Shown here piece after piece: positions 23,719 through 32,900 of a DNA stretch of 64,000 nt. Numbering within the stretch: position 1 is the first letter of the stretch; each line of letters opens with the position of its first letter. The notes under the pieces were generated by a model that did no database searches, had not been told where the DNA came from, and worked only from the letters and a program-made list of their open reading frames with translations. The DNA comes from CADEDH01 sp039201605 (GTDB lineage: Bacteria > Actinomycetota > Acidimicrobiia > Acidimicrobiales > SZUA-35): positions 27,581 to 91,580 of the forward strand of contig JBCCRO010000022.1 in NCBI GenBank assembly GCA_039201605.1, written 5' to 3'. Both the position numbers and the translations under genes were made by a program.

Positions 23719-26700
23719 ATGGCAGTCGATCCCTCCCTCCTGAGCAGCGTCCGCTACCGATGCATCGGCCCGACCCGAGGTGGTCGGGTGGTGGCCGTGG
23801 CCGCCCACCCCACCGAGCAGTCCGTCTTCTACTTCGGCGGGTGCGCCGGCGGTGTCTGGCGCTCCGACGACGCCGGTCAGTACTGGGAGAACATCTCCGA
23901 TGGACAGTTCAACACCGCTTCCGTCGGCGCCCTGGCCGTCGCCCCCTCCGACGGCAATGTGATCTACGCCGGTATGGGCGAAGCCACGATCCGCATCGAC
24001 GTCACCCACGGCGACGGGGTCTACGGCTCCACCGACGGTGGCAGGAACTGGCGCCACCTCGGCCTGGCCGAGACCCGCCACATCGGCCGCATCGCCGTCG
24101 ATCCCACCGATGCCGACACCGTCTACGTCGCCGCCCTGGGCCACGCCTTCAAGGACAACCCCGAGCGGGGCCTCTACCGCACCCGCGACGGCGGCGAGAC
24201 CTGGGACCTGGTGCTCCACGTGAGCGAGGGGGCGGGCGCCGTCGACGTGTCGGTCGATCCCCTCAACCCCCGCATCGTGTTCGCCACGATCTGGCAGACC
24301 CGCCGCACCTTCTGGTCGATCGACTCCGGCGGCCCGGACTGCGGGCTGTGGCGCTCCCTCGACGGCGGCGACACCTGGGAGGACCTGTCCCGCAACGACG
24401 GGATGCCGGAGGGCACGCTGGGCAAGATGGGCGTGGCGGTCTCCCCCGCCCGCTCCGGCCGGGTGTGGACCATCGTCGAAGCCGAGGGTCGCAAGCGCGG
24501 CCTCTACCGCAGCGAGGATCACGGCGACACGTGGAGCAAGGTGTCGTCGAACACCGAGCTGTGCTGGCGCCCCTGGTACTACATGCACCTCACCGCCCAC
24601 CCGACCGATCCCGAGACGGTCTACGTGATGAACCAGAAGGCGTGGGTGTCGGTCGACGGCGGCGCCACCTTCGATCAGTTCCACACCCCGCACGGCGACA
24701 ATCACCAGCTCTGGATCGACCCGGACAACCCGCAGCGGATGATCGGCTGCGACGACGGCGGGGCCTGGGTGTCGCTCAACGGCGGCGGCTCCTGGTCGAG
24801 CATCTACAACCAGCTGACGGCGCAGTTCTACCACCTCGACGTCGACGACCAGTACCCCTATCTCGTCTACGGCTCCCAGCAGGACAACTCGTCGATCGCC
24901 GTGCCCAGCAGAAACGGTCGGGGCGCCATCAACTGGGGTGACTGCTACCCGCCGGGCACGGCCGAGAGCGGGTACGTCAAGGTGAAGCCGGGCGACCCCG
25001 ACGTGGTCTACGTCGGCGCCATCGGCTCGTCCCCCGGCGGCGGGGACGCCCTCCAGCGCTACGACCACAAGGCCAAGCAGGTGCAGCTGGTCAGCGTGTG
25101 GCCCGAGCTGAGCCACGACGGCAACACCGCGGAGGTCCGCTTCCAGTGGACCTACCCGATCGTGTTCTCCCCCCAGGACGCCAACACCCTCTACGCCTGC
25201 GGCAACAAGGTGTTCCGCTCGACCGACGAGGGCATGAGCTGGGAGGCGATCTCCGACGACCTGACCCGGGCCGATCCCGACACCATGGGCGTGTCCGGGC
25301 CGCTCACGATGGACACCGCCGGGGCGGAGATGTACGCCACGATCTTCTCCTTCGTCGCCTCGGCCCACCGCCCCGGCACGCTGCTGGCCGGTTCCGACGA
25401 CGGTCTCGTGCACCGCAGCCACGACGACGGCGGCTCGTGGGAGGCGATCACCCCGCCCGACCTGCCCGAGTTCTCCCAGGTGACGATGCTGGCCGAGTCG
25501 CCTCACACCGAGGGCACCGTCTACCTCACGGCGGCCCGGCACAAGATGGGCGACTACGCCCCCTACGTCTACGTAACCACCGACTGGGGCGACACCTGGG
25601 CCTCGATCACGGATGGCATCCCCGAGGGCGAGTTCTGCCGGGTGATCCGCGAGGATCCCAACCGCCCCGGCCTGCTCTACGTCGGTACCGAGCTCGGCCT
25701 CCACGTCTCCTTCGACGGGGGCGGCTCGTGGCAGTCGCTCCAGGCCAACCTGCCGGTCACGCCGGTCTACGACCTGCTGGTGAAGGACACCGACCTGGTG
25801 GTCGCCACCCACGGCCGCTCGTTCTGGATCCTCGACGACCTCACCGCCATCCACCAGATGGCCGACTGGGACGGGCCGCCGAGCGAGCCCGCCCTGCTGA
25901 CACCGCGGGACACGGTGCGGACCCCGCCCGACCTGTTCGCCGGCTTCTGGGGAGCCAAGGGGGGCAAGAACTACCACGTCACCATCGGCCAGAACGCCAC
26001 CTTCTACCTCGATGAGGACGAGACCGGCCACCAGACCAAGCGGGTGATCGACGCCGGCACCGATCTCGAGCGGGGCGTCCGCCTCACCTACTGGCTGCCG
26101 GCGGCCCCGACACCCGCCGACGGAGACGAAGGGGCGGACGGGGACGAGGCCCGAGAGGTCACGCTCACGATCACCGCCCCCGACGGCACCGTGATCGGCG
26201 AGTTCACCTCCACCATCCCCGCCGACGAGGCCGATCGGGTCGGCCCGTACCTGACCGCAAACGAGGGGCTCAACACGTTCCAGTGGCCGATGCGTCTCCC
26301 CCCGGGGCCGAAGATGGACGACTCCGACTTCCACGGCCGTTCCGCCGGGCCGCTCGCCGTGCCCGGCACCTACACCGCCACCCTGGCCGTTGGCGACGTC
26401 ACCAGCTCGGCACCGGTCACCCTGGTCGCCGACCCCCGGATCGCCACCAGCGACGCCGACTTCGCAGCCCAGTTCGAACTGCTGGCGACGATCCAGGCCA
26501 AGATCGACGAGACGGTGGTCGGGGTCAACCGCATCCGGGCCCTGCGTCGCCGCCTCACCGACTGGCAGGACCGGCTCGGCGGCGCCGGCGGTGAGCCCCC
26601 GGCCGACCATCGGGCGGCGAGCGAGGCGGCCCAGGCCGTGCTCGATCGCATCAAGCCGATCGAGGACGCCCTGGTGCAGACCGAACTGACCTGCGCCGGC

Positions 26701-26925
26701 GACACCCTCAACTACCGGGAGATGCTGGTGGAGAAGCTCGGGGCGCTGGTACCCGTCGTCGGCTCGGCCGACGCGGCGCCGACCAAGCAGTCGTACCAGG
26801 TGTACGAAAAGCTGGCGGCCCTGATCGACGAGCAGTTGGGCGCTCTCGACGAGGTGCTCACCGATGATCTCGACGGTCTCAACACCAGCCTCTCCGCCCT
26901 CGATCTCGGCATTGTGGGAGCCTGA
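23719..26925 (+). CDS. BNR/sortilin (VPS10)-like beta-propeller protein
   Basis: A 1068-residue protein with a long series of BNR/Asp-box repeats (S/T-x-DGGxTW: STDGGRNW, TRDGGETW, SLDGGDTW, SEDHGDTW, SVDGGATF, SLNGGGSW, STDEGMSW, SHDDGGSW, SFDGGGSW). These form one or two propellers of the VPS10/WD40-YVTN/BNR-like group, starting with IGPTRGGRVVAVA. After about residue 720 there is a beta-sandwich part (FNIII-like, about 790-900) and a helical C-terminus. No signal peptide is evident from ATG 23719. The group is often labelled glycosyl hydrolase, but no catalytic residues are visible, so binding or an unknown hydrolase activity is all that can be said. The methyltransferase start is 5 bp after the stop. 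Confidence 0.88.
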   Translation: MAVDPSLLSSVRYRCIGPTRGGRVVAVAAHPTEQSVFYFGGCAGGVWRSDDAGQYWENISDGQFNTASVGALAVAPSDGNVIYAGMGEATIRIDVTHGDGVYGSTDGGRNWRHLGLAETRHIGRIAVDPTDADTVYVAALGHAFKDNPERGLYRTRDGGETWDLVLHVSEGAGAVDVSVDPLNPRIVFATIWQTRRTFWSIDSGGPDCGLWRSLDGGDTWEDLSRNDGMPEGTLGKMGVAVSPARSGRVWTIVEAEGRKRGLYRSEDHGDTWSKVSSNTELCWRPWYYMHLTAHPTDPETVYVMNQKAWVSVDGGATFDQFHTPHGDNHQLWIDPDNPQRMIGCDDGGAWVSLNGGGSWSSIYNQLTAQFYHLDVDDQYPYLVYGSQQDNSSIAVPSRNGRGAINWGDCYPPGTAESGYVKVKPGDPDVVYVGAIGSSPGGGDALQRYDHKAKQVQLVSVWPELSHDGNTAEVRFQWTYPIVFSPQDANTLYACGNKVFRSTDEGMSWEAISDDLTRADPDTMGVSGPLTMDTAGAEMYATIFSFVASAHRPGTLLAGSDDGLVHRSHDDGGSWEAITPPDLPEFSQVTMLAESPHTEGTVYLTAARHKMGDYAPYVYVTTDWGDTWASITDGIPEGEFCRVIREDPNRPGLLYVGTELGLHVSFDGGGSWQSLQANLPVTPVYDLLVKDTDLVVATHGRSFWILDDLTAIHQMADWDGPPSEPALLTPRDTVRTPPDLFAGFWGAKGGKNYHVTIGQNATFYLDEDETGHQTKRVIDAGTDLERGVRLTYWLPAAPTPADGDEGADGDEAREVTLTITAPDGTVIGEFTSTIPADEADRVGPYLTANEGLNTFQWPMRLPPGPKMDDSDFHGRSAGPLAVPGTYTATLAVGDVTSSAPVTLVADPRIATSDADFAAQFELLATIQAKIDETVVGVNRIRALRRRLTDWQDRLGGAGGEPPADHRAASEAAQAVLDRIKPIEDALVQTELTCAGDTLNYREMLVEKLGALVPVVGSADAAPTKQSYQVYEKLAALIDEQLGALDEVLTDDLDGLNTSLSALDLGIVGA

Positions 26926-26930
26926 GGGCG

Positions 26931-27593
26931 ATGGCCAACAACTCCATCGGGCTCGACGACGCCGTCGGCGACTACGTCCGCTCCCACACCTCCCCGCCCA
27001 CACCGACCCAGTCGGCCCTGATCGAGCGCACCGCCGATCTCGGCCGGGCGGCGGCCATGCAGATCGCCCCCGAACAGGGTGAGCTGTTGACGACCCTCAC
27101 CGAGCTCGTCGACCCTGCTCTGGCCATCGAGATCGGCACCTTCACCGGCTACTCGTCGTTGGCCATCGCCCGGGGCCTCAGCCCCGGGGCCCGGCTCCTG
27201 TGCTTCGACGTGAGCGAGCAGTGGACGTCGATCGCCCGCACCCACTGGGCCGAGGCCGGTCTCGACGATCGGATCGAGTTGCGCATCGGCCCCGCCATCG
27301 ACACGGTGCGGGCCCTGCCCGCCGACACCGTCGTCGACCTGGCCTTCATCGACGCCGACAAGACCGGCTACCTCCACTACTACGAGGAGCTGGTGCCCCG
27401 GCTGTCGCCCGGCGGTCTCATCTGCGTCGACAACACCCTGTGGAGCGGGGCGGTGGCCGATCCGGCGGCCGACGACGAGAGCACCGAGGCTCTCCGGGAG
27501 TTCAATCGGCACGTGGCCGACGACGACCGGACGCGGCAGGTGATGGTGCCGATCGGCGACGGTCTGACCCTCATCCGACGCAACCGCCCGTGA
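26931..27593 (+). CDS. Class I SAM-dependent O-methyltransferase (caffeoyl-CoA type)
   Basis: A 220-residue O-methyltransferase family 3 protein. The SAM motif is VDPALAIEIGTFTGYSSLAIARGL; the metal-binding acids are in VDLAFIDADKTGYLHYYEE and GGLICVDNTLWSG, where D, D and N match the divalent-cation site of caffeoyl-CoA/catechol methyltransferases. The ATG is 5 bp after the propeller gene and TGAGGGCG serves as a weak ribosome site, so the two are likely cotranscribed. Substrate is probably a catechol-like or phenolic compound; inference from the family only. Confidence 0.93.
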   Translation: MANNSIGLDDAVGDYVRSHTSPPTPTQSALIERTADLGRAAAMQIAPEQGELLTTLTELVDPALAIEIGTFTGYSSLAIARGLSPGARLLCFDVSEQWTSIARTHWAEAGLDDRIELRIGPAIDTVRALPADTVVDLAFIDADKTGYLHYYEELVPRLSPGGLICVDNTLWSGAVADPAADDESTEALREFNRHVADDDRTRQVMVPIGDGLTLIRRNRP

Positions 27594-27641
27594 CCCGGGA
27601 ACCGATCGCCGACGGCACCGCCGTCACCTGAGTTCGACCGG

Positions 27642-28364
27642 GTGGAATTCCTGGCCCCGTTGGGGGTGCTCTTCCTGGTGTGGGCGGCCTTCGCCGTCTC
27701 CGCTTCGGCCGGCCTCGGCGGGTCGCTGCTCATGGTGCCCACGCTGGCCCTGTTCCTCGGCTCGAAGGAGGGGGTGGCCTTGGCCGCCCTACTGCTGGCG
27801 ACCAACAACGTGCTCAAGATCGTGGCCTACCGCCAGACCCTCCCCTTCCGGGCGGCGGCCGTGGTGATCGTGCTGCTGATGGTGGGCGCAGCGCTCGGGT
27901 CGAGCCTGCTGGTCCGGGCCCCCGAGGCCTGGGTGACCGGGGCGATCCTGGTGATGTTCGTGGCGTCCCTGGCGGCCGAGCGACTCGATCTCAGTCGGGT
28001 GCGGACCGGCTTCGCCCCCGCCCTCGCCTTCTTCTCCGGCGCCACCAGTGGGTTCTCGGGGACGTCGGGCCCGCTGAAGGGGGTGGCCATCCGCAACCTC
28101 GACCTCGACCGGCGGCACTTCGTGGGCGCCGCCTCGCTGGCCTCGTTCGCCGGCGACGCCACCAAGACCGCCGTCTTCGCCGAGGCCCAGCTCCTGGGGC
28201 GGACCTCGGTGCTGGTGGCGCTGGCGGCGGTCCCCCTGATGGTGGCCGGCACCTGGACCGGCTCACGGTTCAACCAGCAGGCCGGGGAGCGGGCCTTCGC
28301 CGTGTTGTTCTGGACGGTGATGGCCGGCTACTCGATCCGGTTGATGGTGTTCCTCGTCGACTGA
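27642..28364 (+). CDS. TauE/SafE (sulfite exporter) family permease
   Basis: A 240-residue protein with about seven to eight membrane helices. The family's duplicated signature is visible: GLGGSLLMVPTLALFLGSKEGVALAALL in the first half and FSGATSGFSGTSGPL in the second. TauE/SafE proteins export sulfite, sulfoacetate or related small anions. The GTG start at 27642 is directly after the methyltransferase. It converges with the sigma-factor gene. The substrate cannot be inferred; no sulfur gene lies nearby. Confidence 0.88.
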   Translation: MEFLAPLGVLFLVWAAFAVSASAGLGGSLLMVPTLALFLGSKEGVALAALLLATNNVLKIVAYRQTLPFRAAAVVIVLLMVGAALGSSLLVRAPEAWVTGAILVMFVASLAAERLDLSRVRTGFAPALAFFSGATSGFSGTSGPLKGVAIRNLDLDRRHFVGAASLASFAGDATKTAVFAEAQLLGRTSVLVALAAVPLMVAGTWTGSRFNQQAGERAFAVLFWTVMAGYSIRLMVFLVD

Positions 28365-28398
28365 GCGGCGGCGGGGCCCCGTCCGGGGAGGCGATGGG

Positions 28399-29823
28399 TC
28401 AGCTGGTGCCGCTCGTGCTCTGACAGCCGGGGGCCGAGGCCCACACCGCCTGGCCGGTCTGGTCGAGCTGCAGGTACTGGATCGAGACGATGTCGTCGAG
28501 GGGGTAGGACCCGAACTCGGCTGTCCAGCCGAGTGAGGCCTGGCCGGTGAAGTCGTCGTCGGGGGTGCCGAGGCTGCCGGCCGGGAGCCAACCGGTGGCG
28601 GTGGCCCGCCACTGCTCGCCGATGCTGCCGGTCGACACGTCGAGCACCTTCGTCGATCCGTCGGAGGCGACGAAGCGGACCATGACCGGCGGCCGGTAGG
28701 CCTCGGCCGCGGTCGGGTCGCCGCCGGGGTTGAACAGTTGGATCCGCAACGAGCCCGTGGCGACGAACCAGTACGAGCAGGTGTTGGCGGTGGTGGCCGG
28801 TTGGGCCAACGCCGCATGGTCGGCGTTGACGGCGGCGCCGGAGTCGACGGCGTCGGCTCCGATCGCGCCCGACGGCGATTGGGCCGTGGCCGGTGCGGCG
28901 GGGTCGGTGGTGGTGGTGCTCGCCGGCTTGCTGGCGCCGGCGACGCCGAGCACGGCCTCCGAGGCGGCGGCCTCGGTCGGGGTCGAGGTGTTGGCCGCCG
29001 ACAGGGCGGCGGGATCGGCGGTGGCAGCTCCGGCGTCGGCCGTTGCCTCGGTGGCGAGGGTGGGCGGGGTGACGGTGACCGAGGAGGCCTCGGCCTCGTC
29101 GGCGACGAGGGAGGTCGCCACCGAGGTCTCGGTGATCGTGGGCGCCGGGCCGGTGGTCACCACCGGGGGCGGAACGGTGGGCGACGGCGAGTCGATGGGG
29201 CCGGTATCGATCTGGGAGCCGCCGGTCGACGAGGCGCGCCACACCGCGACTGCGGCCAACGCCGCCACCAGGACGACGGCGACCCCGGCCAGGACCAGCC
29301 GCCGCAGCCGGCCGACGGCCCGATGCTGGAGCTGATGGACGGCGCCGTCGCTGCGACCGAGGCGGTCGGCGGCCTCGGTGACGGTGAGGTCGGCGTAGAA
29401 CCGGTCCTGGATAACCGACCGCTGGGCCGAGGGCAGCTCGTCGACCAGCTCGGCCAGCCACTCCCGGATGACGACGTCGTGGGTGGGATCGTCGGCGACG
29501 AGGACGTGATCCGACAGCTGGTCGACCTCGGGCCGGGCTCGACGGTGTTCGCTGATGACCCGACTGGCAACGGCCCGGTAGAGGTACTGGCGGAAGGCGG
29601 GCTCGTCCCGGATCGGTTGGCGGCCGAAGGCCCGGTAGGCGTCGAACAGGGCCAGGTCGGCCACGCCCTCGGGGTCGACCGCCCCTCGGGACTCGGCGAA
29701 GCGGCAGAGCTGCTCGACGTAGTGGTGGTAGACCGACTCGAACTGACGCTCGTCGAGTTCGTCGACGGTCTGCAGCAGCGCGGCGACGCGCTTGCGCCCC
29801 GAACCGGTCACCGCAGTCGCCAT
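28399..29823 (-). CDS. ECF-like sigma factor with C-terminal membrane anchor and outer domain
   Basis: A 474-residue protein. Region 2 is in QFESVYHHYVEQLCRF to AVASRVISEHRR and region 4 in LPSAQRSVIQDRFY, LTVTEAADRLGRSDGAVHQL (residues about 20-180). Directly after region 4 comes one membrane helix (LVLAGVAVVLVAALAAVAVW), then a long Ala/Ser/Thr/Pro-rich stretch and an outer beta-rich domain with CSYWFVATGSLRIQLFN and a C-terminal GCQSTSG (two Cys, possible disulfide). A sigma factor carrying its own membrane sensor is unusual, since ECF factors normally use a separate anti-sigma. ATG 29823 has GAGGAGG six bases upstream. The divergent neighbour is the Ser-rich surface protein, a likely target. 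Confidence 0.85.
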   Translation of the reverse strand: MATAVTGSGRKRVAALLQTVDELDERQFESVYHHYVEQLCRFAESRGAVDPEGVADLALFDAYRAFGRQPIRDEPAFRQYLYRAVASRVISEHRRARPEVDQLSDHVLVADDPTHDVVIREWLAELVDELPSAQRSVIQDRFYADLTVTEAADRLGRSDGAVHQLQHRAVGRLRRLVLAGVAVVLVAALAAVAVWRASSTGGSQIDTGPIDSPSPTVPPPVVTTGPAPTITETSVATSLVADEAEASSVTVTPPTLATEATADAGAATADPAALSAANTSTPTEAAASEAVLGVAGASKPASTTTTDPAAPATAQSPSGAIGADAVDSGAAVNADHAALAQPATTANTCSYWFVATGSLRIQLFNPGGDPTAAEAYRPPVMVRFVASDGSTKVLDVSTGSIGEQWRATATGWLPAGSLGTPDDDFTGQASLGWTAEFGSYPLDDIVSIQYLQLDQTGQAVWASAPGCQSTSGTS

Positions 29824-29996
29824 CGTCGCCTCCTCGCCAGGGCCGATACTTCAACCATCGACGCTCCTCGTCAAGGCACAGGGGCCCACAATCCGGGAAT
29901 TTCTGCCCAGTCCGTAAGAGGGGGCCCGTTCTGTGCGCTTTCACCTATGGCGGGGCAGCCACTCCGAGGCCCCTCGCCGTGCCTAAGGAGACCGCT

Positions 29997-32900
29997 TTGT
30001 CCTCATCCCCCGCCTCGGATGCCGACCGTCTGATCGCCACCGCCGCCAGGCTGCGCCTGGCCGCCGCCGTCACCGAATCGCCGGCCATGCGCGTGGCCCG
30101 GGAGCTCGCCGACCTGGGCACCGAAGGCGGCCTGGGCCTGTCCACCATCGAGCACTACTACCGACTCCACGGCGACGACGACGCACCCGAGGCCGACGAG
30201 CATCCCCTGCACGGTTCGGGTCGGATCCGCCACAAGGTGGTGACCGCCTCGATCGCCACCACGGCTGCGGCGGTGGCCCTCACCGCAACCCCCGCCGCCG
30301 CCGACTACCACGCCGAGGCCTTCGGTACCCCGTCGTCCTCGTCGTCCTCGTCGTCGTCCTCGTCGTCTTCCTCTTCGTCGTCTTCCTCGTCGTCGTCGCC
30401 GTCGTCCGGGCCGGACTACGGTCCGCCGAGCGTGTCCTCGTCGGGTTCGTCGTCACCCTCGTCGAGCAGCTCCTCCAGCTCCTCCCCGTCCAGCAGCTCG
30501 TCTTCGAGTTCGTCGTCGTCCTCCAGCTCGCCGTCGAGCAGCTCCTCCAGCCCGAGCTCGTCCTCCTCCAGCTCCTCCCCCTCCAGCTCCTCATCGAGCA
30601 GCTCGTCCAGCTCGCCCTCCTCATCCAGCAGCTCCTCCAGCCCGAGCTCGTCCTCCTCCAGCTCCTCCCCCTCCAGCTCCTCGTCGAGCAGCTCGTCCAG
30701 CTCGCCCTCCTCATCCAGCAGCTCCTCCAGCCCGAGCTCGTCATCCAGCTCCTCATCGAGCAGCTCCTCGTCGTCCAGCTCGAGTTCGTCGAGCAGTCGC
30801 GACGATCGAGACGACCGTGATGATCGGGACGACCGAGACGACCGAGACGACAACGACGATTCGAGTTCGCTGGCCCCGGCCAGCTCGCCCACCCCCGAGG
30901 CCCGGCCGACCGCCGCACCCGAAACCTCACCCACCCCCGAGGCCCGGCCGACCGCCGCACCCGAAACCTCACCCACCCCTGAGTCGCGCCCCTCGGCCCC
31001 CGAGGTGATGGACGAGGCGCCCGCAGCACCCTCGGCCCCGTCGGCCGACGACACCCCGTCGACCCCCACCAGCGACGACAGCGACGACAACGACGACCGC
31101 AACGACGATCGGTCGGCCCCGACCCCGCCGGAGCCCTCCCAGCCCGATGCCGCCCCGACCGGCGGCTACGACGAAGTCGGCATCGACGTCCCCACCACAC
31201 CCGACAACGACCCCGCACCCAGCCCCACCGGCGGCTACGACGAAGTCGGCATCGACGTCCCCACCACACCCGACAACGACCCCGCACCCAGCCCCACCGG
31301 GGGCTACGACGAAGTCGGCATCGACGTCCCCGCCACACCGGACGACGATCCGGCGCCGAGCGGGCTGGGGAGCACGGTCACCACCGAGTCGCCCACGACC
31401 TCGGCCGGCTACGAGGCCGACCCGGACACCTCGATCATCACCGGCGGCGGCTCCGTCTCCGAGCAGGAGTCGTCGAGCCAGGTGATCGACGCCGACGGCA
31501 ACGTCGTCAGCAACACCGACACCCGGGTCACGGGCACCGAGTACGACTACGGGCTCGACATCCCCGGCGGCTACGACGAGTCGTACCAACCGAACGGCAC
31601 CGGGGTCGAGATCGGGGTCACCAACAGCAGCGAGACCACGGTCGACACCATCACCGACGGCGAAGGCAACCCGCTCGGCACCTCGACCGAGACGGTCGAC
31701 ACGCAGGGGGCCGGCATGGGCGTCGACCTCGGGATCGTCGCCGCCGAAGGCTCGATCACCCAGGTCGAGATCGACGGGGAGACCACCGACGCCAACGGCG
31801 ACGTGGCGACGACGACCACCGGTTCGGGCACGGTGCTCGCCGGCGGTGCCGAGGTGGACCTCGGCCGCGTCTCGGTCGGCGTCGACGGCGAGACCAGCTC
31901 GACCCAGACCGAGACCAGAGACGCCGACGGCAACGTCATCGAGACCACCGACGAGCAGGAACAGTCGGTGACCGGGACCGTGGGCGTGGACGCGGTCGTC
32001 GGCGAGGCCGAACTCTCCTTCGGCCGCACCAACACCCAGACCCAGACGGTGACCCCCGAGGGCACCACGGTCACCGACGCCTCCTCGACCGAGCTCGAAC
32101 TGGGGGCCGAGATCGGCAACGACATGCTGGGAGCCGAGGCCTCCCTCGGCTTCCAGATGGGTGAGTCGGTCTCACAGCTGACCGACCCCGACGGCAATCC
32201 GGTCTCCACCACCACCTCCGACTCGCGCGGCCTCGAACTCGGCGCCCAGGTGAACGTGCTCGGCGGCAACATCGCCGGGAGCGTCGGCAACCAGACCACC
32301 TACACCAACGTGGTGGACAACGCGACCGGTTACCAGGTCGGCACCCTGACCGACGGCGAGCAGACGGTGACCATGGCGGGCGGCCCGCCCCCCTCGATGA
32401 GCGGCAACCCGACACCGGCCAACACCTTCGCCCCCGAGCCGGAGCGGGTCCCGACCACGATCGAGATCGTGGCGCCGGCCGGTACCGCCGACCACATCGA
32501 CGGTTGTGACGACGGGTGCACCGTCACCGTCACCCTCGACGAGGAGACCTTGGAGCAGATCGATGACGCCCTGCCCAGTCCCGATCGACCGGTCACCGGC
32601 ATGTCGCCGCTGCTCGGCTTGGCCGGCGACATCCTCGCCAGCCCCAACCCCAACGAGAACCTCGGTGCGACGGAGCCGGACTTCGTCCTCGGCTTCCTCG
32701 ACGAGGCCGGCATCATCGACGGGCCCAATGCCGAGGTGACGAGCCACGGCACCCCCTCGACCGCGGCCGCCGACCCGTCCGGGCCGCAACCCGCCGATGC
32801 CGCTCCGGTCGTCGGTTACGACGAGATCCCGTCCCTGGTCGCTCCCGCCCCGGGTGGCGAGTCGCCCCCGAGCGTGCCCGACGGCGACGACACGCCGACC

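Noticed and set aside
23524..27003. 1159-aa minus-strand open frame across the BNR and methyltransferase genes
   Set aside because: Covers two well-supported plus-strand genes and reads as repetitive Val/Gly/Asp without recognisable motifs.
29900..29935. ECF-type promoter (GGGAAT with CGTAAG) upstream of the giant protein
   Set aside because: The 12-bp spacer is shorter than the 15-17 bp normal for ECF promoters.
30416..31102. Antisense ORF (228 aa) opposite the serine tract, rich in Leu/Glu/Asp
   Set aside because: It is the complement of a repetitive Ser codon array; low-complexity composition follows from the sense strand and no ribosome site or family was seen.
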